Shown: positions 46,833 to 59,101 of the stretch, piece after piece | Layout of the letters: the number at the start of each line of letters is the position of its first letter | Position numbering within the stretch: the stretch's first letter is position 1 | DNA from: Macrostomum hystrix | Taxonomy: Eukaryota; Platyhelminthes; Macrostomidae | NCBI GenBank assembly: GCA_950097015.1 | Contig: CATNEN010000011.1 | Location: 2,092,001 to 2,156,000 of the forward strand | Reading direction: 5' to 3' | DNA: 64,000 bases | Notes under the pieces: generated by a model | The model's database searches: none | What the model saw: only the letters and a program-made list of their open reading frames with translations | What the model was told of the DNA's origin: nothing | Position numbers and translations under genes: made by a program

Positions 46833-47268
46833 CAAGAGAAGCTTGGTGGGTAACAGTTAAAAAACCACGGGGTATTTTAAATAACCACATTCTTTCTGCA
46901 TCTTCCCAAATTTTGGTTTCGGATTAAACTGTTGACCTTGATGAAAACTAACCACAAACATTAACTTTGCTGTGTGGCAATAATTTCGTTCCAAATTAAT
47001 TTCGCAAGCACATGTCATTCAATATTGAATTTATACAGAAATATCTCTGTTTGCAAAACTGTCATTTATTAATTTGTGTTTAGTGTATCCACATGCCTAG
47101 CTCACACAATCGAATGTCTCACAAAACAATTGCTGTTATGGTGTTTTGTCATTATCAATATCATTGTTGATGATTATCTTGTGATTAACAAAATACATAG
47201 TTATTCTGTCATTCTGCATCTCCTTTGACTTTGTTAATTCCATATTTGTCTTTGTAACTTTGTGCTCA
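46833..47268. other. CRAL-TRIO 3' flank
   Basis: AT-rich sequence expected to hold the 3' UTR; no clear canonical AATAAA close to the stop. Confidence 0.4.
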
Positions 47269-49045
47269 CTGAAGACTTAGGAATGACTTCCTGAAGGATT
47301 GGGAATGACTCACTGAAGGATTGGGAATGACTCACTGAAGGATTGGGAATGACTCACTGAAGGATTGGGAATGACTCACTGAAGGATTGGGAATGACTCA
47401 CTGAAGGATTGGGAATGACTCACTGAAGGATTGGGAATGACTCACTGAAGACTTAGGAATGACTTCCTGAAGGATTAGGAATGACTTCCTGAAGGATTAG
47501 GAATGACTTCCTGAAGGATTGGGAATGACTTCCTGAAGGATTGGGAATGACTCACTGAAGGATTGGGAATGACTCACTGAAGGATTGGGAATGACTCACT
47601 GAAGGATTTGGAATGACTCACTGAAGGATTAAGAATGACTCACTGAAGGATTGGAAATGACTCACTGAAGGATTGGAAATGACTCACTGAAGGATTGGAA
47701 TTGACTCACTGAAGGATTGGGAATGACTCACTGAAGGATTTGGAATGACTCACTGAAGGATTAAGAATGACTCACTGAAGGATTGGGAATGACTTCCTGA
47801 AGGATTAGGAATGACTTCCTGAAGGATTGGGAATGACTTCCTGAAGGATTGGGAATGACTCACTGAAGGATTGGGAATGACTCACTGAAGGATTGGGAAT
47901 GACTCACTGAAGGATTGGGAACGACTCACTGAAGACTTAGGAATGACTTCCTGAAGGATTGGGAATGACTAACTGAAGGATTGGGAAAGACTAACTGAAG
48001 GATTGGAAATGACTCACTGAAGGATTGGGAATGACTCACTGAAGGATTGGGAATGACTTCCTGGAGGATTGGGAATGACTTCCTGAAAGATTGGGAATGA
48101 CTCACTGAAGGATTGGGAATGACTTCCTGAAGGATTGGGAATGACTCACTGAAGGATTGGGAATGACTCACTGAAGGATTGGGAATGACTCACTGAAGGA
48201 TTGGGAATGACTCACTGAAGGATTGGGAATGACTCACTGAAGGATTGGGAATGACTCACTGAAGACTTAGGAATGACTTCCTGAAGGATTGGGAATGACT
48301 TCCTGAAGGATTGGGAATGACTTCCTGAAGGATTGGGAATGACTTCCTGAAGGATTGGGAATGACTTCCTGAAGGATTGGGAATGACTCACTGAAGACTT
48401 AGGAATGACTTCCTGAAGGATTGGGAATGACTTCCTGAAGGATTGGGAATGACTTCCTGAAGGATTGGAAATGACTCACTGAAGGATTGGGAATGACTTC
48501 CTGGAGGATTGGGAATGACTTCCTGAAAGATTGGGAATGACTCACTGAAGGATTGGGAATGACTTCCTGAAGGATTGGGAATGACTCACTGAAGGATTGG
48601 GAATGACTCACTGAAGGATTGGGAATGACTCACTGAAGGATTGGGAATGACTAAATGGAGGATTAACAATGACTTACTGAAGGATTAAAAATGACTCACT
48701 GGAGGATTAACAATGACTCATTGAAGGATTAAAAATGACTCACTGAAGGATTAACAATGACTCACTGGAGGATTAACAATGACTTACTGAAGGATTAACA
48801 ATGACTCACTGAAGGATTAATAATGACTCACTGGAGGATTAACAATGACTCACTGGAGGATTAACAATGACTCACTGAAGGATTAATAATGACTCACTGG
48901 AGGATTAACAATGACTCACTGAAGGATTAACAATGACTCACTGAAGGATTAACAATGGCTCACTGAAGGATTAGCAATGACTCACTGGAGGATTAACAAT
49001 GACTCACTGAAGGATTAACAATGACTCACTGAAGGATTGGGAATA
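47269..49045. repeat. 22-bp minisatellite (about 80 copies)
   Basis: Unit 'gaaggattgggaatgactca' plus 'ct', with a 'cttcct' variant and, at the right end (48650-49020), 'ggattaacaatgactcac' units. Blocks repeat in the same order, for example the gacttaggaatgacttcct start near 47270, 47450, 47930, 48260 and 48390. This shows multi-unit duplications. Confidence 0.95.
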
Positions 49046-49600
49046 AATCTTAAGGTTTGCCAAAGACTTACTAAAGTATTGAGAAAGTTATATTCTTTAG
49101 TCTATTCTTAAGTCTATTTTTAGTTGTCTCTAAGTGGGTGATTATCTGCCTGGCAGACAGGACAAATTCGATTTTCTCCTGCGAACTGATTTGCAGACAA
49201 ACCGAGATGTACACACACCCACACACACCCACACACACAAGTGGCGATGCATTGGAACGATTTCCTGGAATATAAGCTAGGAGAGTAAGATCTGGGTCAA
49301 AATCTGGGACAAGCAGATAGGGCAGGTTTTTCAAGCATTAACTTGGCGTGGAATCGGTGGAGCTGTATTTGAGTAGACTCGCTTGAGTAATGAAGCTAAA
49401 AATAATTCCTTTCTGTGCATTATCCGAGTTGTAAAACATGTAAATTATTGTTGCTTAACTCTGATTCAGCTATAGCGACTTTAAGTGGCTGTTTCTGACT
49501 GTAATTAGCTGTAACTGGTTTCTAGTTTGTAATTTGTAATTTGCTCGAGTTTCGTTGTATTTGACTGTAAGTTGCTGTAAACTGGCTGGAATTCGCTGTA
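49046..49600. other. Unique sequence between two minisatellites
   Basis: No gene recognised. Includes a short CACACACCC microsatellite near 49212-49237. Confidence 0.4.
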
Positions 49601-50215
49601 CCTGTCTGTAAACTGGCTGTAGTTTGCTGTAAACTGACCGTGCCGAACTGTAATCTGACTGTAATTGCTGTAACTGTCTGTAAACTGGATGTAACTATCT
49701 GTAAAATGATTGTTCGCACTGTAAATTTCTTTAAACTGACAGTAAATAGCTGTAACTTTCAGAAAATTGCTGTAAATGGCTGTAAAAAGCTGTAAATGGC
49801 TGTAAAAAGCTGTAAATGGCTGTAAAAAGCTGTAAATGGCTGTAAAAACCTGTAAATGGCTGTAAAAAGCTGTAAATAGCTGTAAAAAAGCTGTAAATTA
49901 CTGTAAATGTCTGTAAATAGCTGAAAGTGGCTGTAAATAGCTGTAAATAGCTATAAATGTCTGTAAATGTCTGTAAATAGCTGTAAATAGCTCTGAATAG
50001 CTGTAAATAGCTGTAAATGGCTGTAAATGGCTATAAATCGCTGTAAATAGCTGTAAATCGCTGTAAATCGCTGTAAATAGCTGTAAATCGCTGTAAATAG
50101 CTGTAAATAGCTGTAAATAGCTGTAAATAGCTGTAAATAGCTGTAACTTGCTGTAACGGGCTGTAAATTACTGTAACTGACTGTAGACTAGTGTAAATTG
50201 CTGTAAAATACCGTC
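49600..50215. repeat. 10-bp minisatellite
   Basis: Repeats of 'ctgtaaatag' with variants (ctgtaaatgg, ctgtaaaaag, ctgtaaatcg). Regular from about 49770 to 50140 and degenerate towards both ends (ctgtaactgg and similar from about 49500). Confidence 0.93.
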
Positions 50216-50748
50216 AATGCTGTCATTCAGTGACAGAGCAGAGAATAGAAATAAAAGATTGACAGATAAGCAACAAAAGGCCCGTAAGAACAGCAAATTG
50301 TCTTTCGCTGGAACCTATAAATGGATGGAACAATTTATTTTAGCACGTACAATTAAAAATGAAATACAAATCTGTCAATATTTGTGGCACACGTATTAAA
50401 CAGTATTGTGATGGGCCCCACTGCAAACAGTGACTTCATGAGGCTTATGAAGTGAAATGAGAAAAGTTGTCAGAATCAAAAGTCAAAGAAAGAATAAATC
50501 AGTACGAGAGACTGGGATTACTAACAGAATCTCTATCTAGAAATTACAGAAAGCACAGAATTACAGAATAGAACACAGAGAACAAAGTAGAGAAAGAAAT
50601 TTAAAAAAATTAAAAAGTCTTTATCACTAACTCTTTTGCATTGATGTTCCCCGCATCACAAAAACTGGACTAGGGGGTAGACAAACAAGCTGGTCTTAAA
50701 TAAATAAAAAAAAATCTTAGATTGGACAGACTTAAGAAAGATGCCGAC
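50216..50748. other. 3' flank of the glycosyltransferase gene
   Basis: AT-rich. A minus-strand AATAAA (50339-50334), about 410 bases after the stop, is a candidate poly(A) signal. Confidence 0.4.
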
Positions 50749-53700
50749 CTACAATTTGACCCGCTCCATCACATTCCGCCTGCCCTTGTCCCACACCTGC
50801 GTGTGGTACTGGACCACATAGCTGGCCTTCTTGAACGAGTCTCGACATTTTGTCAGCGACTGTTCGCTGAACTCACCGAATAGGTGACAGTCAGGAGCAT
50901 TGTGCCGGATCCAGCTGTACGGATTGAACAGGTGAGGCGGGTAGATGGTCAGGTACGGCCTGCCATCGATTTTCGTCTTGTCCACTCCGCGCTTCCTGAC
51001 GCTGTGAATGCCGTGCATGATCAGGTAAGGACCTGCCAAGGCGAAACACAATTGATTTGATGGATCTGAAGAATAACCTGAAGGATCTGAAGAATAACCT
51101 AAAGGATCTGAAGAATAACCTGAAGGATCTGAAGAATAGCCTGAAGGATCTGAAGATTAACCTAAAGGACCTGAATAATAACCTGAAGGATCTGAAGAAT
51201 AACCTGAAGGATGTGAAGAATAACCTGAAGGATGTGAAGAATAACCTGAAAGATCTGAATAATAACCTAAAGGATCTGAGGAATAACCTGAAGGATGTGA
51301 AGAATAACGTGAAGGATCTGAAGAATAACCTGAAGGATCTGAAGAATAACCTGAAGGATCTGAAGAATAACCTGAAAGATCTGAAGAATAACCTGAAGGA
51401 TCTGAAGAATAACCTGAAGGATCTGAAGAATAACCTGAAGGATCTGAAGATTAACCTAAAGGACCTGAATAATAACCTGAAGGATCTGAAGAATAACCTG
51501 AAGGATGTGAAGAATAACCTGAAGGATGTGAAGAATAACCTGAAAGATCTGAATAATAACCTAAAGGATCTGAGGAATAACCTGAAGGATGTGAAGAATA
51601 ACGTGAAGGATCTGAAGAATAACCTGAAGGATCTGAAGAATAACCTGAAGGATCTGAAGAATAACCTGAAAGATCTGAAGAATAACCTGAAGGATCTGAA
51701 GAATAACCTGAAGGATCTGAAGAATAACCTGAAGGATCTGAAGATTAACCTAAAGGACCTGAATAATAACCTGAAGGATCTGAAGAATAACCTGAAGGAT
51801 CTGAAGAATAACCTGAAGGATGTGAAGAATAACCTGAAGGATTTGAAGAATAACCTGAAAGATCTGAAGAATAACCTGAAGGATCTGAAGATTAACCTAA
51901 AGGACCTGAATAATAACCTGAAGGATATGAAGAATAACCTGAAGGATCTGAAGAATAACCTGAAGGATCTGAAGATTAACCTAAAGGATCTGAAGATTAA
52001 CCTAAAGGACCTGAATAATAACCTGAAGGATCTGAAGAATAACCTGAAGGATGTGAAGAATAACCTGAAGGATGTGAAGAATAACCTGAAAGATCTGAAT
52101 AATAACCTGAAGGATCTGAAGAATAACCTGAAGGATTTGTAGAATAACCTGAAAGATCTGAAGAATAACCTGAAGGATCTGAAGATTAACCTAAAGGACC
52201 TGAATAATAACCTGAAGGATCTGAAGAATAACCTGAAGGATGTGAAGAATAACCTGAAGGATGTGAAGAATAACGTGAAGGATCTGAAGAATAACCTGAA
52301 GGATCTGAAGAATAACCTGAAGGATGTGAAGAATAACGTGAAGGATCTGAAGAATAACCTGAAGGATGTGAAGAATAACGTGAAGGATCTGAAGAATAAC
52401 CTGAAGGATCTGAAGAATAACCTGAAGGATGTGAAGAATAACCTAAAGGATCTGAAGAATAACCTGAAGGATGTGAAGAATAACCTGAAGGATCTGAATA
52501 ATAACCTGAAGGATGTGAATAATAACCTGAAGGATCTGAAGAATAACCTGAAGGATGTGAATAATAACCTGAAGGATCTGAAGAATAACCTGAAGGATGT
52601 GAAGAATAACGTGAAGGATCTGAATAATAACCTGAAGGATGTGAAGAATAACCTAAAGGATCTGAAGATTAACCTAAAGGATCTGAAGAATAACCTGAAG
52701 GATCTGAAGAATAACCTGAAGGATCTGAAGAATAACCTGAAGGATCTGAAGAATAACCTGAAGGATCTGAAGAATAACCTGAAGGATCTGAAGAATAACC
52801 TGAAGGATCTGAAGATTAACCTAAAGGATCTGAAGATTAACCTAAAGGACCTGAATAATAACCTGAAGGATCTGAAGAATAACCTGAAGGATGTGAAGAA
52901 TAACCTGAAGGATGTGAAGAATAACCTGAAAGATCTGAATAATAACCTGAAGGATCTGAAGAATAACCTGAAGGATTTGTAGAATAACCTGAAAGATCTG
53001 AAGAATAACCTGAAGGATCTGAAGATTAACCTAAAGGACCTGAATAATAACCTGAAGGATCTGAAGAATAACCTGAAGGATGTGAAGAATAACCTGAAGG
53101 ATGTGAAGAATAACGTGAAGGATCTGAAGAATAACCTGAAGGATCTGAAGAATAACCTGAAGGATGTGAAGAATAACGTGAAGGATCTGAAGAATAACCT
53201 GAAGGATGTGAAGAATAACGTGAAGGATCTGAAGAATAACCTGAAGGATCTGAAGAATAACCTGAAGGATGTGAAGAATAACCTAAAGGATCTGAAGAAT
53301 AACCTGAAGGATGTGAAGAATAACCTGAAGGATCTGAATAATAACCTGAAGGATGTGAATAATAACCTGAAGGATCTGAAGAATAACCTGAAGGATGTGA
53401 ATAATAACCTGAAGGATCTGAAGAATAACCTGAAGGATGTGAAGAATAACCTGAAGGATCTGAATAATAACCTGAAGGATGTGAAGAATAACCTAAAGGA
53501 TCTGAAGATTAACCTAAAGGATCTGAAGAATAACCTGAAGGATCTGAAGAATAACCTGAAGGATCTGAAGAATAACCTGAAGGATCTGAAGAATAACCTG
53601 AAGGATCTGAAGAATAACCTGAAGGATGTGAAGAATAACCTGAAGGATCTGAAGAATAACCTGAAGGATCTGAAGAATAACCTGAAGGATCTGAAGAATA

Positions 53701-55695
53701 ACCTGAAGGATGTGAAGAATAACCTGAAAGCCACATTAAATTGAGGCGCAGCCGCGGAGAGAAGGCTTGGGGGCTTGTCGTGCAATTTACGCCCTTGAGG
53801 GCCAACCTCCAAGGCACAGTGAGAGTGTACACTGACTGACGATGAGAAAGTCAGGGCAGATGTACACACCTGTGTGAGCGTGCATGCCTGCGTACAGTAT
53901 CTGTGTGCGTGTGTGCTCAGGAGTCAGCGAAATGGGCAGAATTGCCTCCTCGCTGGCTGCGGGTCTAGTGTCACTAAATGATGTCAGCCGCTGCCAGCAG
54001 CCCTCCTGCAATTAATATTATTATTATTATTCTATTGCTAAAACATAATTCGGAATTAAGTGTCATCTTCAAGGACACAAATAGTCTTGCATTGTCTAAG
54101 ATTGGAACTTCAGACCTAGTCTAGAAGCTGCAACTCTGCTCGATAGTTAAAATCAAGATATCTAAGTAGTCTACTATTAGTAGGCAGGCAAGGAAATAGC
54201 ATTGCCTATTTTAGTCGGGTCTAAATATTAAATAAAATACACTGCTTTAAAAGTTATATTTACCGCTAATGGTATTATGGGATTGTATTACTGATGCTAT
54301 ATATCCAGTCACAATGCACTTTAACGGATAAGTCTAGTAAAGCCATAAAATAGTGTTGGTTCTCTCACTAAGATTCTGGCTGCATTAGAAATGAGTAAGT
54401 GGGGGTGTTTGACTTTCATTCTTCTTGTTAGCTTACGCCCCAGTGTAGTTTTCTCATTTCCCAGAATGATGCATGTCTACCGTTGCTGCATTTGCAGTTA
54501 CAGAGAATTGCTTGCCTACTCAGACGGAAAAACACTGGCTTGTTTATTATGACAGAACCAGCTCCGAGCTCCTATAGTTTAAGCTGGTACGGCAGAGTCT
54601 TGTTGCTATTTATAGAAAGCATCGTGGGGAATCCCTCTTTTAAAAGTCACGTGATACTTGACTTTGTGCAGGCGTGTGAAAAAGTTTAATAAGCTTTCGC
54701 ACCAAGGTCCCGCAGCGGAGCCTTATTAACGGCGAGGCAGAGAAAATGTTTGAGGACTTGTGCAATTTTGGAAAAATACACCATTTTACCCTCAATTTTG
54801 AACAACGAAAACTTCAATAGTGACAAACTCCGATTCAAATTCGACAGAATTTACCATAGAGTGTAACTTTTAGCTAGGCTACAATGCCCGAATAAATTGT
54901 ACGAGAACTTCGAGAATCCTCACCGGAGGTCATAATCGGCATGCCGACGGTGGTGGCATTCAGCTTCTTGATGAGCTCCCAGAAGAACGGATGCCTCGGC
55001 CTGCTGTACATGAATGAGTTCTCAATCTGGCCCTCATCAACATAGGCAGCGTCCGTGCTGCTATAGATCATCTTGCCGTCCATGGCGCCGAAGGCTAGAC
55101 TGGTGTTAACTAGCATGTGCTCAAAGTTAGCCAAGCAGTCGCAGTCCAGGTCGCAGTACAAGCCTCCATAATGGTACATGTAGAACAGGCGACTAACGTC
55201 GGCCTTCTGAACTCCGACGCCGTAAGAGTCGAATCGCGGCAGAAACCAGGGATAGTGCTGGGCAATGAGGCGTCTATTGTCAGCGTCTGTCCACAGATTG
55301 TAGCGATAAGTTGGGAAACAGCGACGAAAACTGCCGGCCCAACGAGCGAACAGCGGCGGCAAGTTGTTGTTCATCCAGGACTGGTGGATGAGACGGATCA
55401 CTGGTTGACTGCGAGGGTCCATTGATTTGTCCGGCGGATCATCGAGCAGAGACAGCTGCCCACCGCCAGCTGTTCCTGACGATGATGAAATTGCATTCCT
55501 GTCAACAGCCGGCGACAGAATCCTCGCTGCTGCTGCTGACTTCATAGTCAGGTTCGATTTGGCTTTCAGTTGAACAACTTTTAAAGGTTTGCCGCCGCTG
55601 TGTGATACCGACAGGCGCCATACTAGACCCAGGCACAGGCAGATTATGAGCAGGAATAGAGCCAGACGACGAAAATTTGGAAAAATGTAGTTCAT
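50749..55695 (-). CDS. Type II membrane glycosyltransferase with DXD sugar-binding motif (Gly_transf_sug family)
   Basis: Two exons, 55695-54924 and 51032-50749, joined in phase through TCC G|GT CCT; 351 residues. The start is ATG 55695-55693, with an in-frame TAG upstream. Residues 1-10 are a short cytosolic tail, about 11-27 a single membrane anchor, then a Ser-rich stem and a lumenal catalytic domain. Key features: RLIHQSW (about 101-107, the 'IHQ' motif), RYNLWTDAD, ADVSRLFYMYHYGGLYCD with DLDCD as the DXD metal/nucleotide-sugar site (about 182-186), and in exon 2 GPYLIMHG followed by a C-terminal part rich in His, Trp and Tyr. This family includes Golgi alpha-1,4-GlcNAc/galactosyltransferases and yeast OCH1-type enzymes. 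The acceptor and sugar donor cannot be deduced. The 3.9-kb intron holds a 2.7-kb minisatellite and SINE pieces. Confidence 0.92.
51053..53731. repeat. 21-bp minisatellite with an 840-bp higher-order repeat (glycosyltransferase intron)
   Basis: About 127 copies of a 21-bp unit (core 'gaagaataacctgaaggatc'). Lines of variants recur at exactly 840 bp (40 units): 51961-52780 matches 52801-53620 with very few changes, including the shared TAG-creating unit 'gaaggatttgtagaataac' at 52129 and 52969. A shorter 294-bp (14-unit) repeat occurs at 51241 and 51535. Starts about 20 bases into the intron from the exon 2 acceptor. Confidence 0.97.
53732..54032 (+). repeat. tRNA-derived SINE, family B, without its tRNA head
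   Basis: Begins at 'gccacattaaattgaggcgc', just where the tRNA-like head would end, directly against the 21-bp array. It continues through the full body ('gacgatgagaaagtcagggc', 'caggagtcagcgaaatggg') to an (ATT)n tail at 54014-54031. Confidence 0.88.
54033..54693. other. Rest of the glycosyltransferase intron
   Basis: Unique AT-rich sequence, no gene recognised. Confidence 0.4.
54694..54770 (+). repeat. Remnant of SINE family B
   Basis: Short degenerate match to the family B head and early body: 'tcgcaccaaggtccc', 'ggcgaggcagag' (for ggcgaggccaca), 'gaggacttgtgcaattt'. Confidence 0.55.
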
Positions 55696-55837
55696 GATTG
55701 ACAAGGCCTAAAGGAACCTGTAGGTGTGTTCGGGTGGTTCATTGTGACACTTCATTATGGTGCATTGTAGTGCGCAGGACATCTCTTACTGACTGTTAGG
55801 AATGGACTATACTTGTGTGCATGCATAAGACTCATGC

Positions 55838-56212
55838 GTGGACACCTCTACTGAACAATCAGTGGACACCTCTACTGAACAATCGGTGGACACATCAACT
55901 GAACAATTGGTGGACACCTCTACTGAACAATTGGTGGACACCTCTACTGAACAATCGGTGGACACATCTACTGAACAATCGGTGGACACCTCTCCTGAAC
56001 AATCAGTGGACACCTCTTACTAAAAAATCAGTGGACACCTCTACTGAACAATCAGTGGACACCTCTACTGAACAATCAGTGGACACCTCTACTGAAGAAT
56101 CAGTGGACACCTCTACTGAACAATCAGTGGACACCTCTACTGAACAATCGGTGGACACATCAACTGAACAATCGGTGAACACCTCTAGTCGGAAGTCAGT
56201 GGACACTTCTAG
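55838..56212. repeat. 24-bp minisatellite
   Basis: About 15 copies of 'ggacacctctactgaacaat' plus 'cagt/cggt'. Open frames on both strands are by-products of the 24-bp period. Confidence 0.95.
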
Positions 56213-57112
56213 GCCAAATGAACAGTAAAAGTGAGATCCTTCCCAGATGTAAATTTGTATGAACTCATCCAAGCAATCATTCACAAAATGCGTACCTAAT
56301 TAATTTTGAGTCCTTGTTTCTCGAATCGTTGCTGGCGAACGAATTATCGCGCGACTCCGCTGACGAAATTTTAATTTCGCTCGCTTATTTCTCACCGTCT
56401 GTCTCCACTTTGTGAGAACAGCTAGCCAGCCCGCTCAGCACACTGTACAGCCAGAAATATAGAGCCCCCGAACAACGCGGAGGCAACAGTTTCTAGCAGC
56501 AGATTCTGGTCAGCTTCAAAATATAACCGGGCTGTGCACTCTGAAAATAAATTTTATATTTCTATTCAAAGCTGAGAGAGCTTGCCTCCCTCCACTCGCA
56601 TTCATTCTCACCACCTCCCCTACCCCTTCTCTCCTACCCTCTTTCGCTCCGGCTGTTTGCTTCCAATGATTGCAGGCAAGTGTCTATTGTTTGAAGCTCT
56701 GCAGCCTGCCCCAAACCCATCACTCAGTTACTCAGCTCTGCGTGTACTGCCCACCCCCCAACCCACCTCTCACTCTGTTGAGCAGTCCGTCTCAACTCAC
56801 TGCGCGGGGTGGGAGCAAAGGATTTGGAAGGGGGGGAGAGAGAGAAAAACTGGTAGCAGAAATTGCACGCGTGGCTATGCATTTTTGTTCTAAGGTGGAG
56901 CTACAAAGTGTACGGCTGAGTTGCAGCCATAGATAATAGAGGCTGCAATTTGGGATAAAGCGAGAGAAACACATGAGAGTGCCGTTCATTGTCTGACAGG
57001 GTGCCTGTTTCAATCGGTGTTAAATTGGTGTTGCATAAGCCCCACCCATTGTGCGTGTGTGCGACATTGTTCTAGCAACTCAATGCATTTCTCGCAAAAA
57101 TGTTTAGATGGT
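56213..57112. other. Intergenic sequence with CT-rich tracts
   Basis: No gene recognised. Frames at 56582-56936 (plus) and 56792-57013 (minus) lack family features. Confidence 0.35.
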
Positions 57113-57525
57113 ATAGCAGAGAGCCAGGTGAGGTTGCGGAGTGCCAGGTGAGGTTGCGGAGTGCCAGGTGAGGTTGCGGAGTGCCAGGTGAGGTAGTGAA
57201 GTGCCAGGTGAGGTAGTAAAGAGCCAGGTGATGTAGTGGAGTGCCAGGTGAGGTAGTGGAGTGCCAGGTGAGGTAGTGGAGTGCCAGGTGAGGTAGGGGA
57301 GTGCCAGGTGATGTAGGGGAGTGCCAGTTGAGGTAGTGGAGTGCCAGGTGAGGTAGGGGAGTGCCAGGTGAGGTAGGGGAGTGCCAGGTGAGGTTGGGGA
57401 GTGCCAGGTGATGTAGGGGAGTGCCATTTGAGGTAGTGGAGTGCCAGGTGAGGTAGTGGAGTGCCAGGTGAGGTACTAGAGAGCCAGGTGATGTAGTGGA
57501 GTGCCAAGTGAGGTAGGGGAGTGCC
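57113..57525. repeat. 20-bp minisatellite
   Basis: About 20 copies of 'gagtgccaggtgaggtagtg' with variants (aggttgcg, aggtaggg, atgtaggg). Confidence 0.95.
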
Positions 57526-57565
57526 AGACCTTGCTGTAAATAAAAATCGCAGACCTAATAATTAA

Positions 57566-57872
57566 ATAATAATTGATTACACCTGCCCCAATTGGGTCAG
57601 GTGTGCAGCCGACAGCACAGCCGCAGCTAATGCGCGGCGCATCTGAAGGCTGCGTACAGCTGTTCAGTCCATGGACTGGGGGGACGCCACACCCACCTTC
57701 AATTATCCCAGCTGATGCTGGTACCCATTTAACAGCTGGGTGAACTGAAGCAATGCAGAGTTAAGTGTCTTGCTAAAGGACGCAAATTGTTCCAGTGGAG
57801 TCGGGAATCGAACCCCCGACCTTCAAGTCGTGAGTCCGACGCCCTAACCACTAGGCTACAACCTCTCAAGGC
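57566..57872 (-). repeat. tRNA-derived SINE, family A (best-preserved copy)
   Basis: The minus strand begins TTGTAGCCTAGTGGTTAGGG (A box, near 57844-57863), then GGTCGGGGGTTCGATTCCC (B box, near 57804-57822). The body includes the complement of 'gttaagtgtcttgctaaagg' and 'tccatggactggggg', ending in an AT-rich tail (57545-57570). Full length is about 310 bp. Confidence 0.92.
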
Positions 57873-58567
57873 AGACCTAAACAAGTGAATCACCATTAAA
57901 ATCAAATCAGCTTGTTAGTTTGCAAATTTTGCATCATTAATAGTTTATCAATTGTTTTATTTCTGGCGCATTAGCGAAATAGGCGAAGAAATTGAGTGAA
58001 TATTGAAGCAGTGTAACTTACTTTTTAATAACAGAAATGTAGCAAAAATCGGTTATAGTTTTCGATTTGCAACTTCCAAATTAAAAGTACTTCGTGACTT
58101 GATAGAAAAATTAAACAACCAAACAGAATGACAAATTGAAACAATATTTACGAACAAAATAACAATAGAGAAAAAGGCAAGCAGACATTTTAATTTGATC
58201 TTTGGATTTCCAGTCAGGTACAATTTGAAATCGAATGTAAAGACAAAAAGTTAGCGTTGATATTATGTTAACAAATTAAATAGAAATAAAAGTGTATTAA
58301 TTTGAAGCACTGCGCTACAGTCTTACGGTTTGAAAGCATCTAGATGAACGCGGTGGTTGAAAAATGCTTTGGGATAGAATGCAACTAGAGCTGTTTGAGA
58401 ACATCAACTGCATGCTCTAGCAATTATTTGATCTGTCGTGCATTCCGGGATGGCGTTTTCAGCCTCCCGTCTTTTTTTGCGAGTTGCATTCTATCCAGAA
58501 CTGTGCCTAAATTTTACGATGCAGAAGAAAAACACGCGGCTTGTCAAGCAGTTCTGTATAGTTTTCG
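57873..58567. other. Intergenic, no gene recognised
   Basis: AT-rich. A minus-strand AATAAA-type site lies near 57954-57959 and could end transcripts of the arrestin-domain gene. Confidence 0.35.
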
Positions 58568-59100
58568 ACAGTTCAATATGTTATTCAGTAGTCAGCAGTC
58601 AGCTAGATGTCAGTCAGCAGTCAGCAGTCAGCAGTCAGCAGTCAGCAGTCAGCAGTCAGCAGTCAGCAGTCAGCAGTCAGCAATCAGCAATCAGCAGTCA
58701 GCAGTCAGCAGTCAGCAGTCAGCAATCAGCAGTCAGCAGTCAGCTAGATGTCAGTCAGCAGTCAGCAGTCAGCAGTCAGCAGTCAGCAGTCAGCAGTCAG
58801 TAATCAGCAGTCAGCAGTCAGCAAGATGTCAGTCAGCAGTCAGCAGTCAGCAGTCAGTAATCAGCAGTCAGCAGTCAGCAAGATGTCAGTCAGCAGTCAG
58901 CAGTCAGCAGTCAGCAGTCAGCAGTCAGTAATCAGCAGTCAGCTGTCAGCAAGATGTCAGTCAGCAGTCAGCAGTCAGCAGTCAGCAGTCAGTAATCAGC
59001 AGTCAGCAGTCAGCAAGATGTCAGTCAGCAGTCAGCAGTCAGCAGTCAGCAGTTATCAGTCAGCAGTCAGCAGTCAGCAGTTGGCACTCAGCAGTCGGCA
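58568..59100. repeat. 7-bp microsatellite-like array directly after the arrestin-domain stop codon
   Basis: About 70 units of 'cagtcag', interrupted at intervals by 'ctagatgt' and 'caagatgt'. The right edge lies one or two bases from the arrestin-domain gene's stop codon (59104-59102), so the array is probably in its 3' UTR, read as CTGACTG on the mRNA strand. Confidence 0.93.
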
Positions 59101-59101
59101 G

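Noticed and set aside
46294-46860. 188-codon frame overlapping CRAL-TRIO exon 4, plus the minus frame 46227-46890
   Set aside because: Shadows of the real exon, which has clear Sec14 conservation in its own frame.
50891-53869. A 992-codon open frame on the minus strand and 361/246/220-codon frames on the plus strand
   Set aside because: They are read through a 21-bp tandem array inside the glycosyltransferase intron. A repeat length divisible by 3 keeps frames open, and no domain or start context exists.
57800-57865. A genuine tRNA gene (and similar at 33210-33285, 108-160)
   Set aside because: The A and B boxes are good, but the sequence continues into a shared 200-bp body with an AT tail and recurs several times: SINE heads, not functional tRNA genes.
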